Shown: positions 34,911-47,000 of the stretch, in pieces
How positions within the stretch are numbered: position 1 is the stretch's first letter
Layout: each line of letters opens with the position of its first letter
Origin: Crambe crambe
Taxonomy: Eukaryota > Porifera > Demospongiae > Poecilosclerida > Crambeidae
DNA: 64,000 bases
Reading direction: 5' to 3'
NCBI GenBank assembly: GCA_963924555.1
Contig: OZ004591.1
Coordinates: forward strand, 6,200,001 to 6,264,000
Program-made: the position numbers and the translations under genes
The notes under the pieces: model-generated
Told to the model about the DNA's origin: nothing
Database searches by the model: none
Seen by the model: only the letters and a program-made list of their open reading frames with translations

Positions 34911-35168
34911 TGTCAATACAGATATCACCTCAAACAGTACATGTGCCAAGTGGGCTGGGTAGATCTCATGCAGGTAACTAAAAGATAGGGTCTTCCCCCA
35001 CTTCGATTGTTAGTGTTAATCTTATGCATAATTTCTTATAGTAGATGAAGAGACACTCAGTTACTGCACAAGTGGCTCGATGAGAAGAATTCGCTTGGGA
35101 AAGGTGGTTTTGGGGCAGTGTACAGAGGGAATTTGTATGGAAGTGTTGTTGCCATCAAGAAAATTGAT
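34911..35168 (+). CDS. Orphan kinase N-lobe exons
   Basis: Two predicted exons, 34911-34973 (21 codons, QYRYHLKQYMCQVGWVD) and 35061-35168 (36 codons), both phase 0. The second encodes a complete glycine loop and ATP lysine: SLGKGGFGAVYRGNLYGSVV followed by AIKKID. The LGKGGFG..Y and VAIK pattern fits IRAK/Pelle-type TKL kinases and differs from the kinase at 38.1 kb. No catalytic HRD or DFG part follows; a possible phase-0 exon at 35292-35380 (VELLMKQHGLLTAVDKRGGE) is not kinase. Probably a broken gene, cut by the insertions at 35.9-37.0 kb. Confidence 0.55.
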
Positions 35169-35689
35169 GTATGTTCATTTTATTACAGAAGATAGCTATG
35201 AAATAGTATTATTTTGATAGAGCAAGTCAGCTGCCTCATTTACTTCCACTATGGCCAGGTTTCCCTACCTATTATTTCGTAATTGTGCAGGTAGAACTAT
35301 TGATGAAGCAGCATGGCCTACTCACTGCAGTGGACAAGAGAGGAGGGGAATTGGGCCCTTACGTCTTCAATATAATATCATGAAGTAATACAATTATGTT
35401 TGAAGAAGCACAGCAAACATGCAACCAGTGATAAGGTAGCTATCATCTAGCGAAATAAAAATAGTAATTATAATGATGTCAATATTCTCTTCTCTTTTGT
35501 GCTAGATTGTTAGTGTGTGGAACAGGACAAACTTTTAGTCATGAATCTAATAATAAGTATACTGCAACAGAGATAATTATATATAAGGTGCAAAATTGTT
35601 TAAAAAATGGATATGGAGGATATAGGACTTGATGCATTTCTTTCGGCGTATCTCGGTGAAAATATAGATGCAATTCAGTACATCAATGA

Positions 35690-35850
35690 CTGGGTAAAGG
35701 GTCTCCGGATCTGCAGCTCATGCGCGCGCGCCAACCGCGGGCGATACGCGGTATGTGGGGCCGGGGGGTACCGCTGGCGGTATTATGGATACCGCGGGCG
35801 GCAGTGAATATTTGCGAAGCGGTCGCGGGTGACCCTTCTCGGCCACCATA
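35690..35850. other. CpG-rich island of foreign composition
   Basis: About 160 bp with GCGCGCGCG, CCGCGGGCG and paired phrases ACCGCGGGCGATACGCGGTA / ATACCGCGGGCGG, in DNA otherwise well below 45% GC. The paired phrases suggest a degenerate inverted repeat. It could be a mobile-element end or a regulatory island. The rest of 35169-35876 has no convincing gene. Confidence 0.4.
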
Positions 35851-35876
35851 AACACTCCTCATGGCACCAAACCAAC

Positions 35877-36266
35877 TAGCCTCGTCCCCAGGCCCCTCCC
35901 ACGAAGAAGGAGAGGGCCTGGTACAGACTGTTTGCGCATGCTCTATTTTCCCAGAAAATCTGGGAATCCGTATATCTCTGTAAAGCACTCAGCATATCTA
36001 AGCAGTAAACTTCTAATGTCGCGAACGTCAAACGGATAAGCTTAACCTTTGACCTTTCTTTGCCACTTGATTTGACATGTGGTTTCCCAGCTATCACGCG
36101 GCAAGCCGTATTTGTGGTCCGTAATATTTCTCCGTTTTGAATCCACGTAGATTAAACAATGTGCGGAGAAATTTACTGAAATATTTACGGAAAAGTTAGC
36201 GCATGCGCAAACAGTCTGTACCGGGCCCTCTCCCTTCTTCGTGGGAGGGGCCTTGGAACGAGGCTA
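35877..36266. mobile_element. MULE-type MITE with 9-bp target duplication
   Basis: 390-bp element with long terminal inverted repeats beginning TAGCCTCGTCCCCAGGCCCC and ending GGGGCCTTGGAACGAGGCTA. Flanked exactly by the direct repeat CAAACCAAC (35868-35876 and 36267-36275). Nine-bp duplications are characteristic of Mutator-like elements. Confidence 0.88.
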
Positions 36267-36271
36267 CAAAC

Positions 36272-36990
36272 CAACCGAATCAAAGAATATACTTGAAGGC
36301 AATAAAGACCATCTACTTATGGTGATGAGAGTAATGTTCGTAACATGTGGCTCAGGGCTATAAGTGATCCTGGCTACACTGGGCATCACCAGAACTCTGG
36401 AGGTTCTCTTGGACACAGGTAGTCTTCCAACAGGCGTTTCCAAACTGGAAGTTGTCAGACTCTTCCTAGGCACACTTGAGTAAAGGCCTCCTAAGTCACA
36501 AGGAAACGGCACAGCACTTCCTTCATTGATAGGAGGAGTGGGGATCATACTAGTCGACCCTGCCGATGATGAGCGAGTGTGACCAATCTTATCCAAAGTG
36601 ATTTTTTTATCAGTTGACATAGTTTCTTCCCTGATTCATACTGCGACGAGTGGGAACTGGGCTCCAAGATACAGGACTTCTCGTTCCTGTATTGGTGTCC
36701 ATGTTGAACCTGTAGTAGTCCTGGGGACTTGTAGTTTGACGTAAACCCAGATCGGCACTTCGTCTACCACCGTGCATCCCATATTTTCCATCCCCTCCTC
36801 CTCCTCCTCGTGCAAGATGTGAGGCAGTGTTATCATACACCTTCCGAGAGAACTTGGGAGTCCCTTTTCTGCCAAACACTGTCTTCTAGTGGCTGTATTG
36901 AAGTACATCATGATCCATACAAGCAACACAGCCAGCTCTGCAAGGACAGATCAAAGAAGAAATTATAACATTTCCCCAAAGGAGGACAGA
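36272..36990 (-). pseudogene. Duplicated last exon of the HSDL1-like gene
   Basis: Near-identical to 61335-62100: both carry CCAACCGAATCAAA then ACTTGAAGGC at one end and CAACACAGCCAGCTCTGCAA at the other. The encoded tail (KFSRKVYDNTASHLARGGGG, RFNMDTNTGTRSPVSWSPVP, VPRKSLTTSSLETPVGRLPV) is the same. The copy lacks about 27 bp (a TTTCCAGCCTTGGTGAG segment), a part of the exon start (CCCAGATCCTCTCAGGTAT) and some codons, and no other HSDL1 exon accompanies it. Transcription is not expected. Confidence 0.85.
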
Positions 36991-37828
36991 CCTGTCTCTC
37001 TTGGCCACATTTGTGGGAAACTGGTTTTATATCAGGTAAAGGGTATAAGCCATGTGTACACCAAATGAAAAGCATTGTAGTGATGAGAGAAATATCACCA
37101 AGATCTTTTTGTAAGTCTCACATTTATTCCTTCTTTGATTTGTTTTACAGGGTGTGATCACAAAGTGTGTGTATCCTGCAACTGGTCAGGAGTATGTGTA
37201 CCTACTGGACGGTCAAGTCTGTCATCTCACTCACTTGGAGTGTTCTAATTTTGCCAGAGATCTCAGAAGTGGAGGACGTCATCCTATGTCCACGTCCTTC
37301 GAGTCCCAGGTGCTCTTTATAAGGTATGTAGTGAAACCTGTCCCTATTGCAACCAGCCCAATCCAAGTGGTCCACATATTTAATGAAGATGTGTGATGAG
37401 TGAAACCAGAACTATGAACTAACAACTGATCGTTTCAAGCATTTTACTGGCTAAATTTCAGTGTTTTGAGGTTAATAATACCAGTCACTATTATTATGGG
37501 GTCTAACATTTTATCAAACTTGACACACACACCACTTAGTAATCCTCAACCTATTTACTTGACCACTATGTATAGGACATCAGCAGGAACAAGATAACTA
37601 AAAGGTATATCATGGTGGACATGGCTTAGTTGTTGGATGTCTTCATCACTCTCACCAAACATTTCAGGTACTAGCAGTGGAGGAGCAAACTGTTGATAAT
37701 TAATCTGTTGTTTATTTACCTATGTTGTTTATTAACCTATGTTGTTGTTTATTTATTTGTGGTTTCATTCCTTCAGGTGCGATAGATGTGAACCTCAGCA
37801 CCACTTCCTTAGAAGGAGCACAACTTAA
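36990..37828 (+). CDS. 3' end of an unrecognised gene
   Basis: Three exons with good splice signals and matching phases: about 36990-37035 (GHICGKLVLYQ), 37151-37323 (GVITKCVYPATGQEYVYLLD, then GQVCHLTHLECSNFARDLRS) and 37777-37828 (CDRCEPQHHFLRRSTT, stop TAA). Four or more cysteines with C-x2-C suggest a metal site at the end. I do not recognise the family. Upstream exons are missing or were cut off by the MITE and the HSDL1 exon copy; the orphan kinase exons at 34.9 kb might belong to it, but nothing proves that. Confidence 0.45.
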
Positions 37829-38096
37829 TTCAAAGGGTCAAAGTTCACTATTGTTACCAAGACTACAATGCAAGGTACTATCCTTGTGAGTGTGGAATAC
37901 TAATGTAACCATATCAACATCACAAATTTTCACACTATAATAATTGGTCAGTACAAAAATCAATTACAAAATTTCATCCACAAAGTGGAAAATGTGATAT
38001 ATATATAGAGACAAGTAGCTAATAATATATTCTACGAGGGGAAGACATTACTATAAAAACAGACAGCTAATCTCTAACTACTTTTTTTAAAAAGCA

Positions 38097-41000
38097 TCAA
38101 CGCTCCAGTTCAGAAATAATGTCAGAGGCACTTGGTCGGTTTTCTCTTCGTTGGTTCAAGCACCTCTCAATAAGTGCCAACAGTTGAGGATGTCGTATGG
38201 TGCCCATCACTCGACGTCTCTCATCCAAGGGAGGCATTTCACCAGTCAGCATCTCAATGAGGAGAATGCCAAAGCTGAAGATGTCCATCTTGGGAGACTG
38301 CAGACAAGGGTCGTTAGCTTCAGGGGCAGCATATGTTGGGTTGCCAGGACCTACAGTTTCCAGTTGCTGTTGGAGGTTGACTGATCCATAGTCAGTGACT
38401 TTGGCTCTCCAGCATTCATTTGGTAGAGGTTCAAGGAGGACATTAGCACTGCTGATGTCACGATGGATGATTGGGTTAGGCTGCATCTGGTGGAGGTAGT
38501 TGAGGGCTCTGGCCACATCCAGGCTAATAGAAGACACTACTGTTGGGGCCAGTATATAATCTCTCTCCAGCTCTCTCCTCAAACTGGTGGTCATTAGCTC
38601 CATCAAGATGATCATCTCCCCTTCGAGTGTGGCTCCAACAAACTGTATCAAGTTGGGATGACGTATTCTAGCAGCCATGTTCATCTCTCGCTTGAAGAGT
38701 CGCCTGTTGTGCCGTGAGATAATCTGTCGGTGGATGGATTTAGCAGCCACTTGCATTCCTCTAAAGGTAGCAACACTAACAGTAGCCCAACCCCCTCTCC
38801 CCAGTTCTGGTCCAGTCAGCTGGATCTCCTCCCTTTTCACTACCCACTGGGTCTCAAGTTGATGCAGTTGGTCTTCACATTCTGCTACCCTCTCTTCAGA
38901 CTGCTTGAATCTTCTCTCTGCCTCCCTCGTCCTCTCCTCTGATTCCCTCAACCTTCTGTCCGATTCACCCAATCTCCTCTCCAACTCTTCTGCTCTTCTC
39001 TTGCTCTCCCCTAACTTTTTCTTTGATGCTTGAAGTCTCCTCTCAGCAATTCTAGCAGCTTCTGACATCCTTTTTTCAGCTTCTTTGACCTGTTCCTTGG
39101 CTTCTTGGACTCTCTGATCCAGTTTCATCATTTCAGTAGACTGCTGGGTCATGGGAGTACATGATTTAGCTTGAATGATTTCACTCTTCTTTGCATTCTT
39201 CTTCGTGATTATCTCTGCGATCCTCTCCATTGTTCCTAGCTGAGTCATACCAGCTACATCAGTCAGCACCCACTCACTAGTGGAGGCACTTTCTTGGTAC
39301 TCTGTGAAATAAGAATCATTCAGAATGAGCAGCTAGTAAGTTGAGTGGATAAATTTTGCCAACATAATACATAGTCATAACATGAACTACAGAAGCTCCA
39401 ATAAAGGACCCTCTGTCACCTCCATAGTTATAAGGACACTTTCCATGTCCCCAGAAGTTAGTTTTTCCCTATGGAACTAAGACAATCTCCCAAATAATTG
39501 TTGTGTGGATTAGAATTATTTTTTTTGGCTTTTTGTAGTGTTGTGGTTTTGTGTGACATCCTGCATGTTCATTAAGGGTCATTCCATGTGAGATCAACAG
39601 ACACACCTCTCAGATTTCTCTCAAACTTTGTATACACAGAGTATGCATGGAGATATAAACCACAACAATTTTAGGTGCTTAAGTTTATGGGGACTCTTTG
39701 TATACATTTCATTGTACCTTGGCACATAAATGGATTATATCTCTGTATTGGATTGAGATATTACAAAACTAATAGGATATTCTTGTAGCACACGAAAAGG
39801 GCTTTAAGATGATATTTTACATGTATATGGTTAATTGGATTAGGGTCACGGTCAATTTTCAGAGATAATTTCTCCAGGTCAGGATCCTCTAATTTTTGTG
39901 AAATTTGTTCAAATGTACCTTTGACCTTCCTGAGTATGTGGTTAAAATTTTGTTTTGGGCTGTCCATGGGTTTAAATTTTCAGTGTCATTATACAGTTCG
40001 AGGTTATATTTCTAATGGATACTTTAATGATAAAGAATTTTTCATATTAAAATTATAAAGTTGGAAATTGGATAATTATATAAGTAGCTAGCTTTTTTAG
40101 TTTTTGTGTAGCAGCCTTGCTTTCATCTTGTGTGAGTGAGTAGGAACAGCCTGTTGTGGTGCGGGGCTTTACAACAGTCAAAATATCTGTTATTGGAACA
40201 TGAAGGATAAGTGGATAATTATACCATCGACTAGGTCCATTAGGAGATCAGTTTCAGTTCACCATTTTCACTATCTTTCTCCAAAACTTGAACCACCCAC
40301 CACTGACTCCTATGAATGCATGCATGTTACATGTCCTGTAACTTAATTCCTCCACTTCCAAATCTGTTGAAAACTTGTTTACTCTATGAAGTTGAGAATT
40401 ACTAGAAGCTTGGTTAACACAGTATCTTGTGACTGTGGTATGAAGCAGGGTAACCTGGAATTGTTTGGCAGTTATTAAATCGTGTTTCAAAATTTCCTTT
40501 TTCTAGTCATACTCTTCTATAGAGAAGATACCAGGTATGTTGGAAGATGACCACTGATACAGTTGAAATGGTGTCATAATCTGATCCGCCTTTGTAAGCT
40601 GGCTTTTGTTGCAAGGCCACCAAGTCCATTGCATGCACCTTTTCCATGTGATGTTGCTGAGAAGTGCCATTCTGCTGAAACATGAAAATCAGCTTGGTGA
40701 TTGCATAAGTTGGTGAAATTTTTTTTGATTTTTATATTGCAAGGAAGCACCATCTGAGAAGTACATAATGGTCACAGGAAAAAAACCTAGAGCATGCTTC
40801 AAGAATGTGTCTTGTATAACAAAGGCATAATTCTCCGAAAAATCAGCACATACTATGATGTCATTAGGATGATTTACTCTCATCAAAGAATTTACTCTGT
40901 TGTGAAGCAATGAAGGAATGAGAATGGAGAGCCTCAAGCTTCTCACAGAAGGTTTTGATGAAATCATCAGAATGCTGACTTACTGTCTCAAGTGAGGAGC

Positions 41001-44000
41001 AATCAACAGCTGTCCACTGCTTATAAGTAACAGTATCTATCATATTCTTATCAAAGATTGAGTATAGTTAATGTTTTATTGAATCTATCCCAGGGCAAAC
41101 TTTATATTCACCAAGATAGCAACCAGGAGATGGAGGATTACAAACAATCTTTGCTAAAATGTGATGGTAAGTTGATAAAGAAGAATTGAGCTCATGCATG
41201 TAGCTGTGCACCAAAGAGCATTAGCTTTACATTTTGATGTATGGTGCAAACACACACAGAGTGATTGCCATGGACTGGCCCCAGGAAGAATACAATGCTT
41301 CGGGCATAGCTCTGCAAATTTGGAAAACCCAATGTGCTGCTGGGGATACTTTGTTTTGAAGTATTGGTACAGCTCTTTGAAGTTGCACAAAATGAGGCAT
41401 TTCTGAACATGTATTCAGACTGCACTGAAGGCATACACCTGCTGTATTCATCATTTTCGTAAAGTCTACTACATGATCATAGGTTTCTTTCGATACTTGT
41501 CGGCCAAGTCGGGGGTCAGGACTAGAGAGCATACCTTTGTCCTTTACTAGCTGCTTAGCAGAGACACCAAATTCTGTTTGGATCTTTAGGATATAGACCA
41601 GCTCTTTGGTAATACAGTCAAAATTTGCTGTTTTGTGAGGTGGAGTGAAATTTCTCTTTGAGTTATTGCAGCATCTCACTTTCATCATTCTGTTTCTCTC
41701 CTAACATAACCTCACCCATCTTTGTTGTCAACACTTAATTCCAGCTTTTGTTTTGACTGCAGTTTTCTTTTAGTAACTGGCATCTCACCAAGTTCTGATG
41801 AGGTGGATGTGCTTGAGTCACTTAATTCCTGGATCTAGAGCAAGATCAGAAACTTGAGATAACTTTGCCAGCTTCTTCCTACAAGTATCACATATTCTCA
41901 AGCCTGTATGAAGAAGGGAGTTCTTCTCACACATCCGTTTTGAAACTGGTCTCAAAGAGTTCTTCCTTGCAGTATGACCTTGAATTTGAAATGGATCACA
42001 ACAAGTGCTCCTCCAAGTAGATTCAGATGTAGAAACAGCCTTGCAGCTTTGTTGATATAATTAAATTCCTCGGTTAATCATCTATTTATATGAGTATGGG
42101 ATTGGATTACAGTGCATTTATCATAACTGGACTTAATGACACTGAAAATCCAAACCCATGGATGACCCAAAACAAAATTTTAACCACACACTCAGGAAGG
42201 TCAAAGGTGCATTTGAACAGATTTTCACAAAAATTAGAGGATCCTGACCTGGAGTAATTATCTCTGAAAATTGACCGTGACCCTAATCCAATTAACCATA
42301 ATATGTGAAACATCATCTTAAAGCCCTTTTCGCGTGCTACAAGAATATCTCATCAGTTTTGTAATATCTCAATCCAATACAGGGAAAAAAATTATGCTAA
42401 ATACAAAGGCCATGTAGGGTTAGTCTGTACTTTAACAGTTTCTGTCAACAAAAATCAAAATTATGTTGCCTTCAATACTCCTCTCAATAATCCCTACATC
42501 ACTGCCTCCCACCAAGCTGCTTTAACAGTATAAAAGTGTTCTACTTGGTTTAGGCAGTGATGTAGGGATTATTGAGAGGAGTATTGAAGGCAGCATAATT
42601 TTGATTATTGTTGACAGAAACTGTTAAAGTACAGACTAACCCTACATGGCCTTTTAAAAATTTTTCCCTTTCACTTGTTTGTTTACTTTTTGTACGACCT
42701 TATTGTTTTCAAGTAAAATAGCGGGTTCGCATGCGCATACGTGCACGTGATAGTGGCAGACACGCGAGCATGACAAATGTGTCATTTTTAAATGGTTGAC
42801 AGTTATAATGAAAAATCGTTCAATATGAGTGATTATTTTGAAGGGAAACTGGATATAACGATGGTAAAAGCACATTGTGTAGGTTATAACTGCACAAGTT
42901 GATATGAATTTCATTGTCGTATATGAAAGGATCATGGAGTTACAGCCGTCAAAGAAGAAGATGATGATGAATGAATCATAAAAATTTTAGATTTAGGCGG
43001 TGGCTGGTGCTAATCGTTGACACTATTCTGGAGGAATTTGAGTGGTCATATCATCTTCTGCATTGTTTTTCAGATGTAAGAAGTTTAGTTCAGCCTGTAG
43101 CAAGAATAGAAGAGATACAGAGAGTCTAGTTTGTATTGTTCTAATGAGAGAAGCCACGCCCATTCTGTAAAGAGTGCTACCGCACTCTCTGATAATTCAT
43201 TTATGTGCCAAAGTACAATGAAATGTGTACGAAGAGTCCCTATTATTACTTAGAAGCCATACAACTTAAGTACCTAAAATTTGTTGTGGTTTTATATCTT
43301 CACACATACTCTGTGTATACAAAGTTTGAGAGAAATCTGAGAGGCACGTCAATTTTTCATGTTGATCTCACATGGAATGACCCTTAAGTAAAGTGTATTA
43401 GTGAAGAGGTAAGTATCAAGCCATTACAGTGACACTGTACTGCACAACAAGAGACACATGAATTCATGATGCACTGAGCAGTGAAAGGAGGTTCAGCTCA
43501 TGTCCTTTCACTGAACATAGTTACTAGACCATTCAGCAAGTGTGTGGAATAATGGCATCTAATAATACTCACCAAATCGCAGCACAGAAGTCTTAGATAT
43601 TCCACTTTGTAAAATTATTGTTTCTCTTCCTCCAAATATAACAACTTCTGTCAATCCCGGACACATGGTAAAGGCAGCAGCACAGTGACCCCATCTTTTT
43701 TGCTGGTGACCCTCGGGTAAAGACACCTATTATCATCATCAGACAAAGATCATCTACAAACACTCCACTGATTCACTATAACTATAGCTAACCAGAGGAA
43801 GAACCTCTAACTTCTGATTAGGCAGTGTTCTCCCCAGCATACCTAAGCATATGGGCCCACTATGCCCTAAAGTATATCTTCTCTTTGATGTGATCAATAG
43901 AATGCAAAAATACCCTTTGATGTATGAAACCACCCTATTCCTCCACTGATATTTAGGGAGAACACTGATTAGGGATATTAAATTTGGGGGCTGGATATGG

Positions 44001-47000
44001 ATGAAGACTTATGGTCTCACCATAAGAGCACTCTGTGGATATGAAACACCCGTGAATATGGATGGTATACGGATATTTCTCAGGATAATCATTGCAGCGC
44101 TTGTTAATGTGTAACTAAGAAATCGCGAGATGTAACCAGGCAACCCTCCCAAGGCTGCATCTAAGTTTGGGCTGCTGGAACTTCTCATGAGCCTTGATTC
44201 AGGTCATTTCAGTGTGAAACTGTGGATAATACACAAGGTGACCAGTAGCAAAAATATAATTTATTGTTTTTGCTTAGACCAAGCAGAGGGCCAGAACGAA
44301 ATGAATGACTTCCCTAGTAACGACTTTGTGTTAGATTTTCTTACACTGGATATCTATTGTAGAAGAATCTAGTTTGCATGGAGCTTCATTTCTTTATCAA
44401 ATACTGGGAGAATCTAGTATTGAAGTATAATAAAATATAGAAAAAGAGTATCGGCACCTTTTTCAAAATTGAGGTCTCCATTTTGTGTTAGATCATTTCA
44501 GAGAGTTATTGAATAATGCACTTAAATTGTGTGTATTATTATAGTACACAGGTCAGTGTGCTTGGAGAATGTGGTGATCTTGTTGGCATAACATGCACAA
44601 CTTCATAAGCACTCTTCCATCTACAACTAAACAACTTATTTCAGAAATGGTTTATTCAAATGCTATAATTCTTATACCAATCTACTCAGAAATGACTGCG
44701 CTATAATCCTTTACCTTTAAATCAACATATTCCAAAATAGCACGTCATTTTCCAACTTGTTAGCTTTTGCCCGCGGCGATTTTTTAATTTGGGAACGGTG
44801 TCAAAGTCACGGATGACTCCCCCCAGAAAATGACTCCCCCAGTCATTCCTGCCTAAGGCATAAATGACTCCCCCTGGTGAAAATGACTCCCCACACGGTC
44901 ATTCCTGCCCTGGCGCCTGATCACAATAAATCATGTAGCTAGCTAATTTGTCTCAGGAAGAAGTTGATGCTGAAGATGATGATGAACCTGTGGGACAATT
45001 TTTATGTATAGCTATATAGCTGGCTAGCAATAAAAATGGTGTCATGGATTTACTGCTCCTGTCAGATTCTGCATATTGTGACTGCCTGCATGATGCCAGA
45101 GATATGGTGGAATGTGAAGATTGCTTGAACTGGTTTCACCAAAACTGTGCATATTTTATTATAACTGTCCTTTGTGCAAGCACTATATATGATGCATCTT
45201 CCTTTGAACTTTAATGCATGCATATTCTGGTAGTCAATGACATTTGCTCCTATATAGGAGGGAGGACATTTGCTCTTATATGGGAGTCATTCCAGGATGA
45301 AATGGCTCCCTTCCATTTAGGGAGTCATTCGTGCCAAGGATGAAGTGACTCCCTTTCCATGGCTATTGATTGATTCATGCCTAGGATGAAATAATTCCCT
45401 TCCATGGCTATAGATTTTTCAGGGAGTTATTCATGCCTAGGATGAAATGACTCCCCTTCCATGGCTATAGATTTTTTAAGGGAGTCATTCATGCCTTGAC
45501 TCCCCTTCCATTTAGGGAGTCATACATGCCAAGGATGAAGTGACTCCCTTTCCATGGCTATTGATTGATTCATGCCTAGGATGAAATAATTCCCTTCCAT
45601 AGCTATTGATTTTTCAGGGAGTCATTTATGCCTAGAACGAAATGACTCCCTTCCATGGCTATAATTTTTTTCAGGCAGTTATTCATGCCTATGATGAAAT
45701 GACTCCCTTTCGTGGCTATTGATTTTTCAGGGAGTCATTCATGCCTAGGATGGAATGATTCTCTTCCATGGCTATAGATTTTCAGGGAGTCATTCATGCC
45801 TAGGATGAAATGACTCCCCTTCAATCATGCCGAGGATGAAATGATTCCCTTCCATGGCTATTAATTTTTCAGGGAGTCATTCATGCCTAGGATGAAATGA
45901 TTCTCTTCCATGGCTATAGATTTTTCAGGGAGTCATTCATGCCTAGGATGAAATGACTCCCCTTCAATTTAGGGAGTCATTCACGCCGAGGATGAAATGA
46001 TTCCCTTCGATGGCTATAGATTTTTCAGGGTGTCATTCATGCCTATAGGATGAAATGACTCCCCTTCAATTTAGGGAATCATTCATTCATGCCGAGGATG
46101 AAATGATTCCCTTCCATGGCTATTGATTTTTCAGGGAGTCATTCATGCCTAGGATGAAATGACTTCCTTCCATGGCTATAGATTTTTCAGGGAGTCATTC
46201 ATGCCGAGGATGAAATGATTCCCTTCCATGGCTATAGATTTTTCAGGGTGTCATTCATGCCTAGGATGAAATGACTCCCCTTCAATTTAGGGAATCATTC
46301 ATTCATGCCGAGGATGAAATGATTCCCTTCCATGGCTATTGATTTTTTGGGGAGTCATTTATGCCTAGGATGAAATGACTTCCTTCCATGGCTATAGTTT
46401 TTTTCAGGCAGCCATTCATGCCTAGGATGAAATAACTCCCCTTCCATTTAGGGAGTCATTCATGCTGAGGATGACTATTGATAATTCATGCCTGGTAATT
46501 CGCCTCATCAATCTCCCCTTAAAGCTGGTTCCCAAAAGGTCAGGATATTGTAATGGACCATTGTGCTACATACTAAGATTGTGCAGAATAAGGAGGTACC
46601 TGGTAATTGTCCTCGTCAACTTCCCCTCAAAACAGATTATCTGCTACAGTTTGCTTCAAAATCAATAGTCAACTATAATAGCTACCAATCCATAATATAT
46701 TATTGTAGAGAAAGATCCAAAGAAGATGAAAAATATAGTGCTGGGTGCAGTGGGAAAAGGATCTGTGATGAACATATCATCCTTGCTCAGCATATCTTGA
46801 AGATGCAATTTCCGAATATTGGTGGATTTCAGTCACCATTGCTCTGCCAAAATGATGCCTTGATTCCAGTTCAGAATGGTGAAACAATACGTATGCGTAG
46901 GTACATACATGCATAAGTAGCTATTATAGCTATAATTTGTTTTTCTCAGGAAGTGGATGCTGAAAATGATGAAACAATGGAATATAGGAATATGCTATAC

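Larger units (their letters stand above)
39576..43383. mobile_element. TTAA-flanked DNA transposon with very long inverted arms
   Basis: Outer ends GGGTCATTCCATGTGAGATC and GATCTCACATGGAATGACCC directly bounded by TTAA (39572-39575 and 43384-43387). The arms continue inward: 39576-39770 pairs with 43195-43383, and 39776-39995 pairs with 42110-42375; the right arm is interrupted by a foldback element near 42.4 kb. TTAA duplications occur in piggyBac and Kolobok elements; the protein inside is not piggyBac-like. It fills intron 4 of the Kelch-kinase gene. Confidence 0.85.

Noticed and set aside
35607-35807. 66-codon ORF starting MDMEDIGLDAFLSAYL
   Set aside because: Its second half is only the translation of the CpG-rich repeat patch; no splice or homology support.
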